Numbered from the stretch's first letter, positions 1 to 6,468 are shown. The stretch is 18,195 nt of DNA from Candidatus Gastranaerophilales bacterium (GCA_910588555.1 CAJUPC010000033.1:1-18195), one strand, 5' to 3'. Numbers and translations: made by a program. The notes: a model not told the origin generated them from the sequence alone.

Positions 1-1
1 T

Positions 2-193
2 AAGAACAAGTATAAACATGGTGAAATTATTTTAGACGAATGTCAATCAGAGCGATTTATTTATCTTAATAGACTAATACATAACAATTTATTTAATTTC
101 TTTGCAAATCTTAAATTAAAACCAAATGATACTTGTATCTGTGGTAGTGGCTTAAAATTTGTTGATTGTTGTAAGCATAATATTGAATATTAA
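2..193 (+). CDS. SEC-C motif protein, C-terminal end (5' truncated by window)
   Basis: The frame is open from base 2 to a TAA at 191-193 and gives the last 63 residues of a protein whose start lies to the left. It ends with CICGSGLKFVDCCKHN, which fits the SEC-C zinc-binding motif (CxC-x-SG-x5-CC), first known from the SecA C-terminus and found at the ends of many accessory proteins. The part before it is Asn/Leu/Phe-rich and shows no domain I can name. SEC-C motifs bind zinc and often mediate protein contacts. Here the motif only says that this is the tail of a SEC-C protein; it is not SecA by visible evidence. It lies next to a tRNA-fMet fragment that looks like an attachment site, so it is probably the last gene of an integrated element. 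A small inverted repeat (ATAGAT/ATCTAT, 196-211) follows the stop codon. Confidence 0.75.
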   Translation, partial: KNKYKHGEIILDECQSERFIYLNRLIHNNLFNFFANLKLKPNDTCICGSGLKFVDCCKHNIEY

Positions 194-368
194 TTATAGA
201 TAAAAATCTATGTTAAAAACAATTTGTTCATTGTACAACACATTCATATGCACATAAGGTTGGAAATTGTTAATTCATTTCGTGACGAATTGGAAAATGT
301 TGAGATGATAAGTTAAAAATCGTGGCAGTTCGTGAAAGATACCGTCGGTGTAAAGGTTCGAGGTAATC
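194..368. other. Non-coding end of putative integrated element, with short repeats
   Basis: There is no plausible coding frame. I see a hairpin directly after the SEC-C stop (ATAGAT-AAAA-ATCTAT, 196-211), two 12-base direct repeats differing at one base (TTGGAAATTGTT at 260-271 and TTGGAAAATGTT at 290-301), and between them the 11-base palindrome TTCGTGACGAA (279-289). Repeats and palindromes this close to a tRNA-derived junction could be integrase or excisionase arm sites. That reading is inference only. Confidence 0.4.
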
Positions 369-414
369 GCTCATAACCCGAAGGTCGTTGGTTCAAATCC
401 AGCTCCCGCAACCA
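369..414 (+). other. 3' half of initiator tRNA-fMet; probable attachment (att) site
   Basis: The 46 bases match the 3' part of a bacterial initiator tRNA: anticodon loop CTCATAA (anticodon CAT), the 3' anticodon stem CCCGA, variable loop, T arm (GGTTCAAATCC) and encoded CCA at 412-414. The bases before it (GTAATCG) cannot form the 5' anticodon stem, and I find no D arm or 5' acceptor strand upstream, so the tRNA cannot fold as given. The break falls at the anticodon loop, a known crossover site for tyrosine integrases in tRNA genes. The terminator still follows the fragment. Together these suggest a right-end att site, with the intact tRNA and the element lying to the left of the window. Confidence 0.7.
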
Positions 415-420
415 TTTATC

Positions 421-458
421 AAAAGTGACTTTTAGAGATTTTCTAGAAGTCACTTTTT
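421..458 (+). terminator. Rho-independent terminator after tRNA-fMet fragment
   Basis: A long stem pairs AGTGACTT (424-431) with AAGTCACT (447-454), with further pairing inside through TTAGA/TCTAG, and a T run follows at 453-459. It lies 6 bases after the tRNA CCA, where the terminator of an intact tRNA gene would be expected. Confidence 0.7.
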
Positions 459-739
459 TAATGAAAACAACACATTTAGCAACACAATAGAATTAAAAAC
501 TTATCAAGTTGGAGAAAAAGCAACAGAGAATTTATATTTTTTCACTATCCAAATCATAGTAAGTTACCTTTGTACCAGCTTGCCACAATTGTTCTAAATA
601 TAACGACCTTTGGAAGTTTCTCGTATTTTTAACAGAGGATTATCGCTATCAATTTTATACAGTGTATAAGTAAATCAAATGCCTGAAAAACACCAAATTA
701 GAAAACCTAAAAACATAAAATTTATGATAAAATCATTAT
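459..739. other. Intergenic stretch without a recognisable gene
   Basis: No convincing gene is seen. On the minus strand a short frame (about 555-650) would encode a peptide ending LEQLWQAGTKVTYYD... but it has no start codon and a stop just upstream; at best it is a decayed gene remnant. The right edge holds the promoter of the next gene. Confidence 0.4.
725..733 (+). promoter_or_regulatory. Extended -10 element (TGaTAAAAT), probably leaderless start
   Basis: TG at 725-726 and TAAAAT at 728-733 form an extended -10. Six bases separate the hexamer from the ATG at 740, so transcription would begin at or next to the A of the start codon. No Shine-Dalgarno is present. Several other genes in the window show the same spacing. 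Confidence 0.5.
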
Positions 740-1075
740 ATGAAATCCAAATTAATAAATTATTTCATCCAAAGTTTCAGCCTAATATTTTTTCTTCCAT
801 TTTTAGTGATGAAATTTTGCCCGCCTGAGCTTGGTTTATTTATTATGATAATTTTCCTTATGATAATAATCCCGATTTATTTTATAGTATCAGGATTAAA
901 ATTTGACTCTAAAATAATGTGGTTCATTCCTCTAATCAATACTGTTTTCTTTCTATTAACGGCAAAAACCATCTTAAACAGCAGTGCTTATACTTATTTA
1001 TACTCATATATTCCTTTATCATATTTAGCAATTTTAATAAAATTTATTATCAAAAATTCAAGAAAAATTAAATAG
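740..1075 (+). CDS. Small hydrophobic membrane protein, unknown function
   Basis: This 111-residue protein is almost entirely hydrophobic. I see about four membrane segments (roughly residues 8-25, 30-52, 58-76 and 84-103), a Lys-containing N-terminus and a basic tail ending NSRKIK, which favours a cytoplasmic C-terminus. I recognise no catalytic motif or family. It is a single gene with no partner on the same strand; the next gene is more than 130 bases away and has its own ribosome binding site. The start is supported by an extended -10 ending 6 bases upstream and by the lack of any alternative upstream ATG. It lies between a probable integration site and a phage-like gene, so it may be accessory DNA. 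Coding status is likely, since the frame is long for such AT-rich sequence and hydrophobic throughout. Confidence 0.6.
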   Translation: MKSKLINYFIQSFSLIFFLPFLVMKFCPPELGLFIMIIFLMIIIPIYFIVSGLKFDSKIMWFIPLINTVFFLLTAKTILNSSAYTYLYSYIPLSYLAILIKFIIKNSRKIK

Positions 1076-1156
1076 TATAGGTTTAGTAAATTTCACATCT
1101 AATTCTGTCTTACAAACCAACAATTATATATATGCGTTTTCGTGGACTTGCGGCCT

Positions 1157-1194
1157 GTATAAAAAACTTTTATACTGAGAATGTTTACAGTATA
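1157..1194. promoter_or_regulatory. Two overlapping palindromes upstream of the phage-like gene
   Basis: A perfect 8-base inverted repeat, GTATAAAA (1157-1164) and TTTTATAC (1168-1175), overlaps a perfect 7-base one, TATACTG (1171-1177) and CAGTATA (1188-1194). The two hairpins share 1171-1175, so they cannot form at the same time. They end just before the Shine-Dalgarno (AGAGGG, 1195-1200). This could be an operator or an alternative-structure leader; neither is proven. Confidence 0.45.
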
Positions 1195-1207
1195 AGAGGG
1201 CATATTT

Positions 1208-2275
1208 ATGACAAATTTAAAAAATATAATTTTAAAATCTTTAGCAAATATCAAAGAAATAGATAACACTTTGGATAATTTATCAAAAGCACAGAATAAT
1301 ATCTTAAAAAACTATTCAAACCCGGTATTCAGTGAAAAAGATAAGAATAAGTTATTAAACAAATATTCCACATTAGAGTCTATCGGAAAAGCTTTATATC
1401 GTTTCAATGCGTTATCTCAAAACAATATTAATGGAGATGCTGAAAAACAAGATATTTCAAATACTATTTTAAAAGGTGGAATTAGCAATACAAAATATGT
1501 ATGGCATTCCGAAAACACACCCCACACATGTCAAAAATGTTTGGATTTAAACGGAACAGAATATAACTTTGAGGATGAAGTTCCAGAACGTCCGCACCCT
1601 AATTGCAAATGTTATGTAGAAATCGTTGAGAATGCACAAACTAACACTGACAAAGAACCTTGCGACTGCTATGAACAAATTAATACGATTATGGAATTGT
1701 CTAACGAATTAGAAATTGAAATAACACCTTTAATAACTGAAATAGAAAATACATCATCGGAAATTGAAGCTGATTATCAAGAATTGCAAGACGCCAAATT
1801 ACAAGTCTATGCTTTACAGAATGAAATAGAAAACATGGAACCTTGCAGTGAAAATTGTATTGCTATTACAGGGTTTGCAATAAATGTCAGTGATGATAGC
1901 GCACTTGAAGACAAAGTTCAAGAAATGTTAAAATTCAGCAAGTCAGCAACTGATGTATACAACATTTTTCTACAAAATAAACATGCTATGGAACAAGAAA
2001 AAGCACACCTTGATAAGTATTATCATGCCAAAGCAAATTGTGAATCTGCTGAACTTGGTATTATTCAGACTTTATGGGCAGCATTATTCAGCATTGGAAA
2101 AGAAATAAAAGATTACCGACACAAAGTTTTTGAACTACATATGGATGCAAAAGATATATTTATCGATTGCATGGAAGACTTAAAAGCCGATATGTTAGGC
2201 TTGCTCAAAGCTCGCGAGCACGGTTATTGCAGTGAAAAAGTGTTAGAAGTTGAAGAAATATTTAAATCAAGATAG
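1208..2275 (+). CDS. Phage head morphogenesis-like protein (Mu F/SPP1 gp7-type motif) with coiled coil
   Basis: The 355-residue protein has an N-terminal helical part (1-90), then a compact motif at 96-140: W99-H, C108-x2-C111, LNG, and HPNCKC (130-135). The order W-S-x-TC-x2-C-x-LNG ... HPNC-x-C is the one seen at the C-terminus of Mu F/SPP1 gp7-type minor head proteins and related phage-derived proteins. Residues 155-210 are rich in Glu, Leu and Ile and look like a coiled coil; more helices and scattered Cys follow to the end. No portal, terminase or capsid gene flanks it, so it is an orphan: a phage remnant or a domesticated protein. Only the motif part looks phage-like; the long C-terminal half is unknown to me. 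An AGAGGG ribosome binding site lies 7 bases before ATG and supports the start. Confidence 0.6.
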   Translation: MTNLKNIILKSLANIKEIDNTLDNLSKAQNNILKNYSNPVFSEKDKNKLLNKYSTLESIGKALYRFNALSQNNINGDAEKQDISNTILKGGISNTKYVWHSENTPHTCQKCLDLNGTEYNFEDEVPERPHPNCKCYVEIVENAQTNTDKEPCDCYEQINTIMELSNELEIEITPLITEIENTSSEIEADYQELQDAKLQVYALQNEIENMEPCSENCIAITGFAINVSDDSALEDKVQEMLKFSKSATDVYNIFLQNKHAMEQEKAHLDKYYHAKANCESAELGIIQTLWAALFSIGKEIKDYRHKVFELHMDAKDIFIDCMEDLKADMLGLLKAREHGYCSEKVLEVEEIFKSR

Positions 2276-2277
2276 AA

Positions 2278-2350
2278 AGCCGATAATCAGGCTTGAACTG
2301 ATGACCTGCTCATTACGAATGAGCTGCTCTGCCAGCTGAGCTATATCGGC
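2278..2350 (-). tRNA. tRNA-Thr (anticodon CGT)
   Basis: On the minus strand the acceptor stem GCCGATA pairs with TATCGGC, and the anticodon arm is GCTCA-TTCGTAA-TGAGC with anticodon CGT, reading threonine codon ACG. The D arm (GCTC...GAGC) and T loop (TTCAAGC) are present. The length is 73 nt and the discriminator is T; no CCA is encoded. It is convergent with the phage-like gene, whose stop is 3 bases away. Confidence 0.92.
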
Positions 2351-2409
2351 ACAACAAAATTACAGCACATAAAATTTATGTACTTTTATATTAAAATCTG
2401 TCTAAAAGA

Positions 2410-2673
2410 TTATTTCTCAATCATTGAAAAATCTTTAGGCAACTCCTCTTCAATCATTTTTACAAATTGCCATGCTTTCATATCAAATGCTTCTGCAATT
2501 TTAAAAATTGTAGTCAATTGAGGATCTTTTTTAGCACGTTCTATTGTGCTGATTATTGAACAGGAAATATCATTTTCACTGCACAGCATAAACTGGCTCT
2601 GTTCACCTCTCAGCTCTTTAGTATGTTTTGCTAATGATTTAAGTATTAATTTTTTATTATCTGTATTCTGCAT
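2410..2673 (-). CDS. XRE-family helix-turn-helix regulator
   Basis: An 87-residue Cro/C1-type DNA-binding protein. The helix-turn-helix covers roughly residues 17-68: LRGEQSQFMLC, then a recognition helix near DISCSIISTIER, then the family's closing part DPQLTTIFKIAEAFDM. The start is ATG at 2673-2671; the hexamer TAGAAT lies 6 bases upstream with no Shine-Dalgarno, as for other apparently leaderless genes here. An inverted repeat (ATAGA/TCTAT, 2672-2686) overlaps both the -10 and the start codon, which suits autorepression. It has no second domain, so the signal it answers to is unknown. It lies downstream of the GT8 gene on the same strand but behind a likely terminator, so it is probably its own unit. 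Confidence 0.85.
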   Translation of the reverse strand: MQNTDNKKLILKSLAKHTKELRGEQSQFMLCSENDISCSIISTIERAKKDPQLTTIFKIAEAFDMKAWQFVKMIEEELPKDFSMIEK

Positions 2674-2686
2674 AGAGTTATTCTAT
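2672..2686 (-). promoter_or_regulatory. -10 hexamer and palindrome at the XRE gene start
   Basis: On the minus strand TAGAAT (plus 2680-2685) precedes the ATG by exactly 6 bases. The interrupted palindrome ATAGA-GTTAT-TCTAT (2672-2686) covers both. It is a likely autoregulatory operator on a leaderless transcript. Confidence 0.4.
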
Positions 2687-2692
2687 ACAGCT

Positions 2693-2725
2693 AAAACATT
2701 TATCGCTTTCACGAACGCATAAATG
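2693..2725 (-). terminator. Probable terminator downstream of GT8 gene
   Basis: On the minus strand CATTTAT(G)CG pairs with CGATAAATG (arms at plus 2719-2725 and 2697-2703, one bulge) and TTTT follows (plus 2693-2696). It lies 22 bases after the GT8 stop. The T run is short, so termination may be partial. Confidence 0.45.
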
Positions 2726-2747
2726 ATTTTGACATAAATATTTTTAT

Positions 2748-3746
2748 TTAAATTTTAATTAAAATTATAATCAATTCTGTAATCAAAGCAAAAATAAACA
2801 AACCTAAAAACAATTTATATAATTTTTTATATTTTTTACTTCTTTCTTGTAAAATATTTTTACCAACGAATTTAACCTTTGTAACAAAAGGCAGATTTAA
2901 ATATTTGAAAATTGTCCACCAGTTTATTGCATAATCAATACTACAGTTATTCCAAGGTTTTACTGCCGCATAATGTATAATTTTTGGACTGATTATTGAA
3001 TTAAATAATTCCTCTCTTGAATAATCACTTACAAAATCTTGTTTCTGCAAAACTTCAAGCAGATAAGGATAAGAAATATAATTCAACGGTAAAAATCCAA
3101 CCTTATTTTCACAGGCAATATTCATAATATCCTGATCAGGCCAGCGTTTTATAATAGTCTCATCGTTAATAATTTCAAGCATTCTTTGTTCCAAATTATC
3201 TTCTCTGATTTTTTTCAAATTCATAACCCAAATACCGCCTGCGATGTATGAAGATTTTAACATTTCATAATGCTCAGGTTTTAAATGTGATAATTCACCC
3301 GGAAGCCATTTACTAAACGGATTTTTTACACCCGCAAAATATTTATCTTCCAAATCAACGTCTAACAATTCCGAAATATCGTCTTGAATAACAATGTCTA
3401 CATCAGAATAAACAATTTTGTCATACTGAGGGAAGAATTTGGCTGCAAAACATCTTACAATAGCATCGCGCGTAAATTGATTTCTTTTATTATGCCCGTC
3501 AAAATTCCCATTCTGCCATTCATCTTTTAAAAACCCTTTTGTGTCAATAAATTCAAGTGTAGAGTCAGGAAATCTGCCGGTAATGTCTGATAGTAATTTT
3601 TGATTTTCTTGTGTAATATCAGAATGCAGAACATACATTCTGTAAGCAATATTTTTACGGGCTTTATTCAGCAAAGAATAAAATGCGACCGCAGCAGGCA
3701 TTACATAGTTATTGTCAAATGTAAAAAATATTGGTATAATTTTCAT
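2748..3746 (-). CDS. Glycosyltransferase family 8 (GT8)
   Basis: The protein is 332 residues, starting at MKIIPIFFTFDNNYV. This start is chosen because AGGAG lies 7 bases upstream (plus 3754-3758); a longer open frame reaching 3839 would run into the neighbouring XRE gene and adds a sequence with no family likeness. GT8 marks are the N-terminal nucleotide-binding strand with FTFDNNYVMPAAVAFYSLL, the metal-binding DxD (YSDVDIV, Asp 115 and Asp 117), the acceptor-side YIAGGIWVMNLKKIRE, and WPDQDIMN. GT8 enzymes transfer glucose or galactose from a UDP-sugar with retention, in bacteria commonly onto LPS or other surface glycans. A hydrophobic C-terminal stretch (LFLGLFIFALITELIIIL) would anchor it to the inner face of the membrane. 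The exact sugar and acceptor cannot be told. Confidence 0.87.
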   Translation of the reverse strand: MKIIPIFFTFDNNYVMPAAVAFYSLLNKARKNIAYRMYVLHSDITQENQKLLSDITGRFPDSTLEFIDTKGFLKDEWQNGNFDGHNKRNQFTRDAIVRCFAAKFFPQYDKIVYSDVDIVIQDDISELLDVDLEDKYFAGVKNPFSKWLPGELSHLKPEHYEMLKSSYIAGGIWVMNLKKIREDNLEQRMLEIINDETIIKRWPDQDIMNIACENKVGFLPLNYISYPYLLEVLQKQDFVSDYSREELFNSIISPKIIHYAAVKPWNNCSIDYAINWWTIFKYLNLPFVTKVKFVGKNILQERSKKYKKLYKLFLGLFIFALITELIIILIKI

Positions 3747-3786
3747 ATTTACTCCTATTCTGTTATATATTCTAATAATAGTAAGT

Positions 3787-4008
3787 TTACTCTTTAAATA
3801 ATAGAAGCATACTGATATCAACTTCCAAATAATCAGCAAGTTCTAAAATTTTTGCTATAGACATATTTGCCTTTCCGCATTCAATGCTTGCAATATAATT
3901 TTGCGATACACCCATTTTTTCTGCCAGTTTTTCCTGTGTCAATTCTTTTTTTATACGAACGATTTTGACATTTATGCCTAATTTTTTGAGTAATTCCTTT
4001 CTATTCAT
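3787..4008 (-). CDS. XRE-family helix-turn-helix regulator
   Basis: A 73-residue single-domain Cro/C1-type regulator. The helix-turn-helix is clear at residues 12-66: VKIVRIKKELTQEKLAEKMGVSQNYIASIECGKANMSIAKILELADYLEV. The order TQEKLAEKMGVS-x2-YIASIE is close to the family consensus. A good promoter (TTGAAT, 17 bases, TATACT) ends 8 bases before the ATG, leaving almost no leader and no Shine-Dalgarno. The promoter lies inside an 8-base inverted repeat and beside a 12-base direct repeat, which suggests autoregulation. The GT8 gene starts 40 bases downstream on the same strand with its own Shine-Dalgarno, so the two may be cotranscribed. Confidence 0.87.
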   Translation of the reverse strand: MNRKELLKKLGINVKIVRIKKELTQEKLAEKMGVSQNYIASIECGKANMSIAKILELADYLEVDISMLLLFKE

Positions 4009-4011
4009 TAT

Positions 4012-4079
4012 TTATAAGTATATATTTATTGACTTATAAATTCAACAAATATATAACTTATATTTTAAAATATATAACT
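4012..4079 (-). promoter_or_regulatory. Promoter with inverted and direct repeats upstream of the XRE gene
   Basis: On the minus strand -35 TTGAAT (plus 4040-4045) and -10 TATACT (plus 4017-4022) are 17 bases apart. A perfect inverted repeat TTATAAGT (4012-4019) / ACTTATAA (4032-4039) overlaps the -10 and spacer. Upstream, AAATATATAACT occurs twice (4047-4058 and 4068-4079), 21 bases apart or two helical turns. These are likely operator sites for the adjacent XRE protein. Confidence 0.5.
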
Positions 4080-4190
4080 AATACAGAAAATATTAATGAC
4101 TGTGGGTATAAAAGAACACTTAGTTTGATAATTTTGAACAAAGAATTTTGGTATTATTGTCGAATTCCACTAATCTTTTTCATTACGAAC
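4080..4190. other. AT-rich spacer, nothing recognised
   Basis: I see no gene or clear signal between the XRE regulatory repeats and the tRNA-Ser terminator. Confidence 0.4.
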
Positions 4191-4192
4191 AC

Positions 4193-4238
4193 AAAAAAAA
4201 ATAAATAGCAGGAAAACCAAATAGTTCCTGCCATTTAT
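4193..4238 (-). terminator. Rho-independent terminator of tRNA-Ser(GGA)
   Basis: On the minus strand ATAAATGGCAGGAA pairs with TTCCTGCTATTTAT (one mismatch; plus arms 4201-4214 and 4225-4238), followed by a run of T (the A run at plus 4193-4201). It begins directly after the tRNA. Confidence 0.8.
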
Positions 4239-4239
4239 A

Positions 4240-4326
4240 CAGAGGGGATGGGATTCGAACCCACGGTGGAATTACTCCCACACAACCTTTCCAAGATTGC
4301 ACCTTAAACCGCTCGGACACCCCTCT
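4240..4326 (-). tRNA. tRNA-Ser (anticodon GGA)
   Basis: Minus-strand class II tRNA of 87 nt with a long variable arm. The acceptor stem is AGAGGGG/CCCCTCT with discriminator G; the anticodon arm CAATC-TTGGAAA-GGTTG gives anticodon GGA (serine codons TCC/TCT); the T loop is GGTTCGAATCC. No CCA is encoded. Confidence 0.93.
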
Positions 4327-4362
4327 ATTTTTTCTTTAATTCTATCATAAACATTTATTTTA

Positions 4363-4371
4363 TGTTAATAT
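4363..4371 (+). promoter_or_regulatory. Extended -10 (TGtTAATAT) of aroA, probably leaderless
   Basis: TG at 4363-4364 and TAATAT at 4366-4371, then six bases (TTTTCC) and the ATG at 4378. There is no Shine-Dalgarno, so the transcript would start at or next to the start codon. Confidence 0.5.
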
Positions 4372-4377
4372 TTTTCC

Positions 4378-5649
4378 ATGCAAAAAATTGTTGAAAAACT
4401 TAAAAACGGACTTCAAGGCGAAATTATTATTCCTTCCGACAAATCAATTTCTCACAGGGCAGTAATTTTTTCTTCTCTTGCCAAAGGTAAATCCATAATT
4501 AAAAATTTTTCAAAAGGTCAAGACCCTGTGTCTTCACTCAAAATATGCCAGAAACTCGGAATAGAAGCAGAATTTAAAAACGATTTAATTATAAAATCTA
4601 ACGGCAAATTTACACCGCCCACAACCCCTTTGGATTGCGGGAATTCAGGCACTACAATGCGATTTTTCACGGGAATTCTTGCAGGACAAAACTTTAATTC
4701 TGTTCTTATAGGAGATGAAAGTCTTTCCAAACGTCCGATGAAACGCGTAATTGAGCCTTTAACACTTATGGGCGCAGAGATTATTGCAAACGAGATGAAA
4801 GCGCCTTTAAAAATTAACGGTAAAAATTTGCACAGTATTGAATATACTTCAAAATTAGCTTCCGCACAGGTCAAATCTTGTATTCTTCTTGCAGGATTGA
4901 ATTGTGACGGCAAAACCGTTTTCACGGAACCTTACATTTCACGCGACCACACTGAAAGAATGTTGAAATTTATGGGAGCAAATATTACAACTAAAAATAC
5001 TACAGTAACTATTGAAAAATCAGAACTTGAGCCTAAAATTTTTGAAATTTGCGGCGACATATCATCAGCGGCATATTTTATTGCGGCAGGCTTAATTGTT
5101 CCGAATTCTAAGATAATCTTAAAAAATGTAGGGCTTAATCCAACACGCACAGGCATTTTGGATGTCGCAAAAAAAATGGGCGGAAATATTGAAATTCTTG
5201 ACAAGAAAATTGTATCCGGAGAAGATGTCGGAGATATTTTCGTTTCTTTTTCAGATTTAAAAGCTTGCACAATTGAGGGCGAAATCATTCCGCGTCTTAT
5301 TGATGAACTTCCTGTAATAGCTGTTCTTGCGACACAAGCGGATGGCTCAACAATTATAAAAGATGCTCAAGATTTACGTAACAAGGAATCAGATAGAATT
5401 AAAACTATTGTAACCGGACTTCAAAAAATCGGAGCTGATATTGAAGAAACGCAAGACGGATTTATTATAAACGGCAAAACCAAACTGCCAGGCGGGTGTG
5501 AAGTCGAAACACACCACGACCACAGGCTTGCAATGAGTTTTTATGTCGCAGGACTGGTTTCTGTCAAACCCGTTGTAGTCAACGGCTTTGAATGGGTTGA
5601 TATATCTTTTCCCGAGTTTGAAGAAATGTTTTCAAAGATTTCATTATAA
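4378..5649 (+). CDS. aroA: 3-phosphoshikimate 1-carboxyvinyltransferase (EPSP synthase)
   Basis: At 423 residues it has the usual length and all main EPSP synthase motifs: PSDKSISHRA (19-28; Lys22 and Ser23 for shikimate-3-phosphate and PEP), DCGNSGTTMRFF (86-97), SKRPMKRVIEPL, SAQVKSCILLAGL, the domain-closing IDELPVIAVLA, KESDRI, and HHDHRLAMSF (379-388). The enzyme joins shikimate 3-phosphate and phosphoenolpyruvate in the cytoplasmic chorismate pathway. It stands alone here, with no other aro gene beside it, and converges on pilin 1: the two stop codons share the 6 bases TTATAA (5644-5649). The ATG is the only good start, with a -10 element just upstream and no Shine-Dalgarno. Confidence 0.97.
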   Translation: MQKIVEKLKNGLQGEIIIPSDKSISHRAVIFSSLAKGKSIIKNFSKGQDPVSSLKICQKLGIEAEFKNDLIIKSNGKFTPPTTPLDCGNSGTTMRFFTGILAGQNFNSVLIGDESLSKRPMKRVIEPLTLMGAEIIANEMKAPLKINGKNLHSIEYTSKLASAQVKSCILLAGLNCDGKTVFTEPYISRDHTERMLKFMGANITTKNTTVTIEKSELEPKIFEICGDISSAAYFIAAGLIVPNSKIILKNVGLNPTRTGILDVAKKMGGNIEILDKKIVSGEDVGDIFVSFSDLKACTIEGEIIPRLIDELPVIAVLATQADGSTIIKDAQDLRNKESDRIKTIVTGLQKIGADIEETQDGFIINGKTKLPGGCEVETHHDHRLAMSFYVAGLVSVKPVVVNGFEWVDISFPEFEEMFSKISL

Positions 5650-6377
5650 TTTGAACGGGTAATCGTCTTTAAATTCCCAGTTGTCAATCAATAACAGATT
5701 TGCGCAAGTGTCGCCTGCCCCCTCAGCACAATTATTTTTTGCAGCCGTTCTGTCATTATAAAATACCCCGTAACCATACGGACAGAATGGTTTTCCCGCA
5801 CAATGATAATCGGCATTACTACCTCCTGAACAAATTATAAAAGTATAAATGTCTCTACCGTCCTTATTTGGAGACTTGTCACCGTTTACATCAAAGCGTA
5901 AATCCATACAAGCACCGACTTTCATATAAAAATAAGACGAATCTGCAAGTGTTACTTTTATATATCTTGCAATATTATCAGACTCGGTATAGCTTGAATT
6001 TTCATCAACATTCATATATTTAAGATATTTTGCCAAATATTTATTAAAATAAGCTAATGAAAAATTTTTATTATCTTCGGCAGAAATGTCTTCACCATTG
6101 CTGTCAGTATAAGAGGGATATTGCCAATCAAGCGCAGGTCCGTTATCAATTTCTGAAAGTAAAATTGCCTGCGACATAGCACTGTAAAACTTTTTCAATC
6201 TTGTTGTTGCTTCTGCTTTTTTATGATGTTGAATAAGTGACGGCATAGTCAGGGACGCAACCACACCGATGATGCCGAGGGTTATTAAGATTTCGGCCAA
6301 TGTAAAAGCTCTAAACCAAGGAGTTAAGCGCTGAGTGCCCCCCCCCCGAAGCTATTTTCATATCTCAATTGTGTCAT
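5644..6377 (-). CDS. Type IV pilin-like protein 1, phase-variable by G10 leader tract; out of frame here
   Basis: A strong AAGGAG Shine-Dalgarno and ATG (6377-6375) open a leader MTQLRYENSFGGGALSA that stops after the G10 tract. One added G restores the frame: ...FGGGGTQRLTPWFRA|FTLAEILITLGIIG..., a class III prepilin signal (-1 Ala, +1 Phe, +5 Glu) with a hydrophobic helix, giving about 244 residues. The rest of the frame is intact over 218 codons. The globular part has pilin-like features: RLKKFYSAMSQAI, a DVNGDKSPNKDGRD motif typical of these pilin-like proteins, several Cys for disulfides (CSGG, CAGKPFC, CAEGAGDTCANLL) and the end DNWEFKDDYPFKL, which pilin 2 shares. The mature protein should be assembled or displayed at the surface by a type II/IV-like machine not present here. 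A TTG at 6300 could be called as a start but would cut into the signal. Confidence 0.8.
6338..6347 (-). repeat. Poly-G (G10) contingency tract in pilin 1 leader
   Basis: Ten C on the plus strand, read as G10 in the gene, between codon 10 and the prepilin segment. Tracts of this length change by slipped-strand mispairing in known contingency loci. With G10 the ATG frame stops soon after the tract; G11 or G8 would read through into FTLAE. It is flanked by AGCTTC and GCA, as is the pilin 3 tract in the opposite orientation. Confidence 0.8.
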
Positions 6378-6410
6378 ACTTCAACTCCTTTTATTTGTAT
6401 GTACATGTTT

Positions 6411-6438
6411 ATTATAAACAATTTTTTAAATTTTTCAA
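6411..6438 (-). promoter_or_regulatory. Sigma70-type promoter of pilin 1
   Basis: On the minus strand -35 TTGAAA (plus 6433-6438), 16 bases, -10 TATAAT (plus 6411-6416). Just downstream is ACATGTACAT, a motif also seen beside the pilin 2 -10. A leader of about 30 bases carries the Shine-Dalgarno. Confidence 0.6.
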
Positions 6439-6462
6439 GTGCAACAAATTTAGTTTTTATTA

Positions 6463-6468
6463 TATAAT
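6463..6468 (+). promoter_or_regulatory. -10 (TATAAT) of proB, leaderless spacing
   Basis: Consensus TATAAT followed by six bases (CAGAAT) and the ATG at 6475. No Shine-Dalgarno. A weak -35 (TGCAAC) may lie at 6440-6445. Confidence 0.55.

Noticed and set aside
194..414. Group I intron splitting tRNA-fMet, as known in some cyanobacteria
   Set aside because: The break is near the anticodon loop, but a group I intron needs a 5' exon ending in U and a terminal intron G right before the 3' exon. The likely junction (T33/C34) is preceded by T, and I could not find the conserved core pairing before it. An integration scar explains the data more simply.
2748..3839. Longer GT8 start at 3839
   Set aside because: It overlaps the upstream XRE gene, lacks a Shine-Dalgarno and adds residues unlike the family; ATG at 3746 has AGGAG and starts with the GT8 N-terminal strand.
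5644..6300. TTG at 6300 as the true start of pilin 1
   Set aside because: It would begin inside the FTLAE motif and lose the leader and cleavage site; a strong Shine-Dalgarno with ATG exists at 6377, separated only by a one-base frame difference in the G tract.
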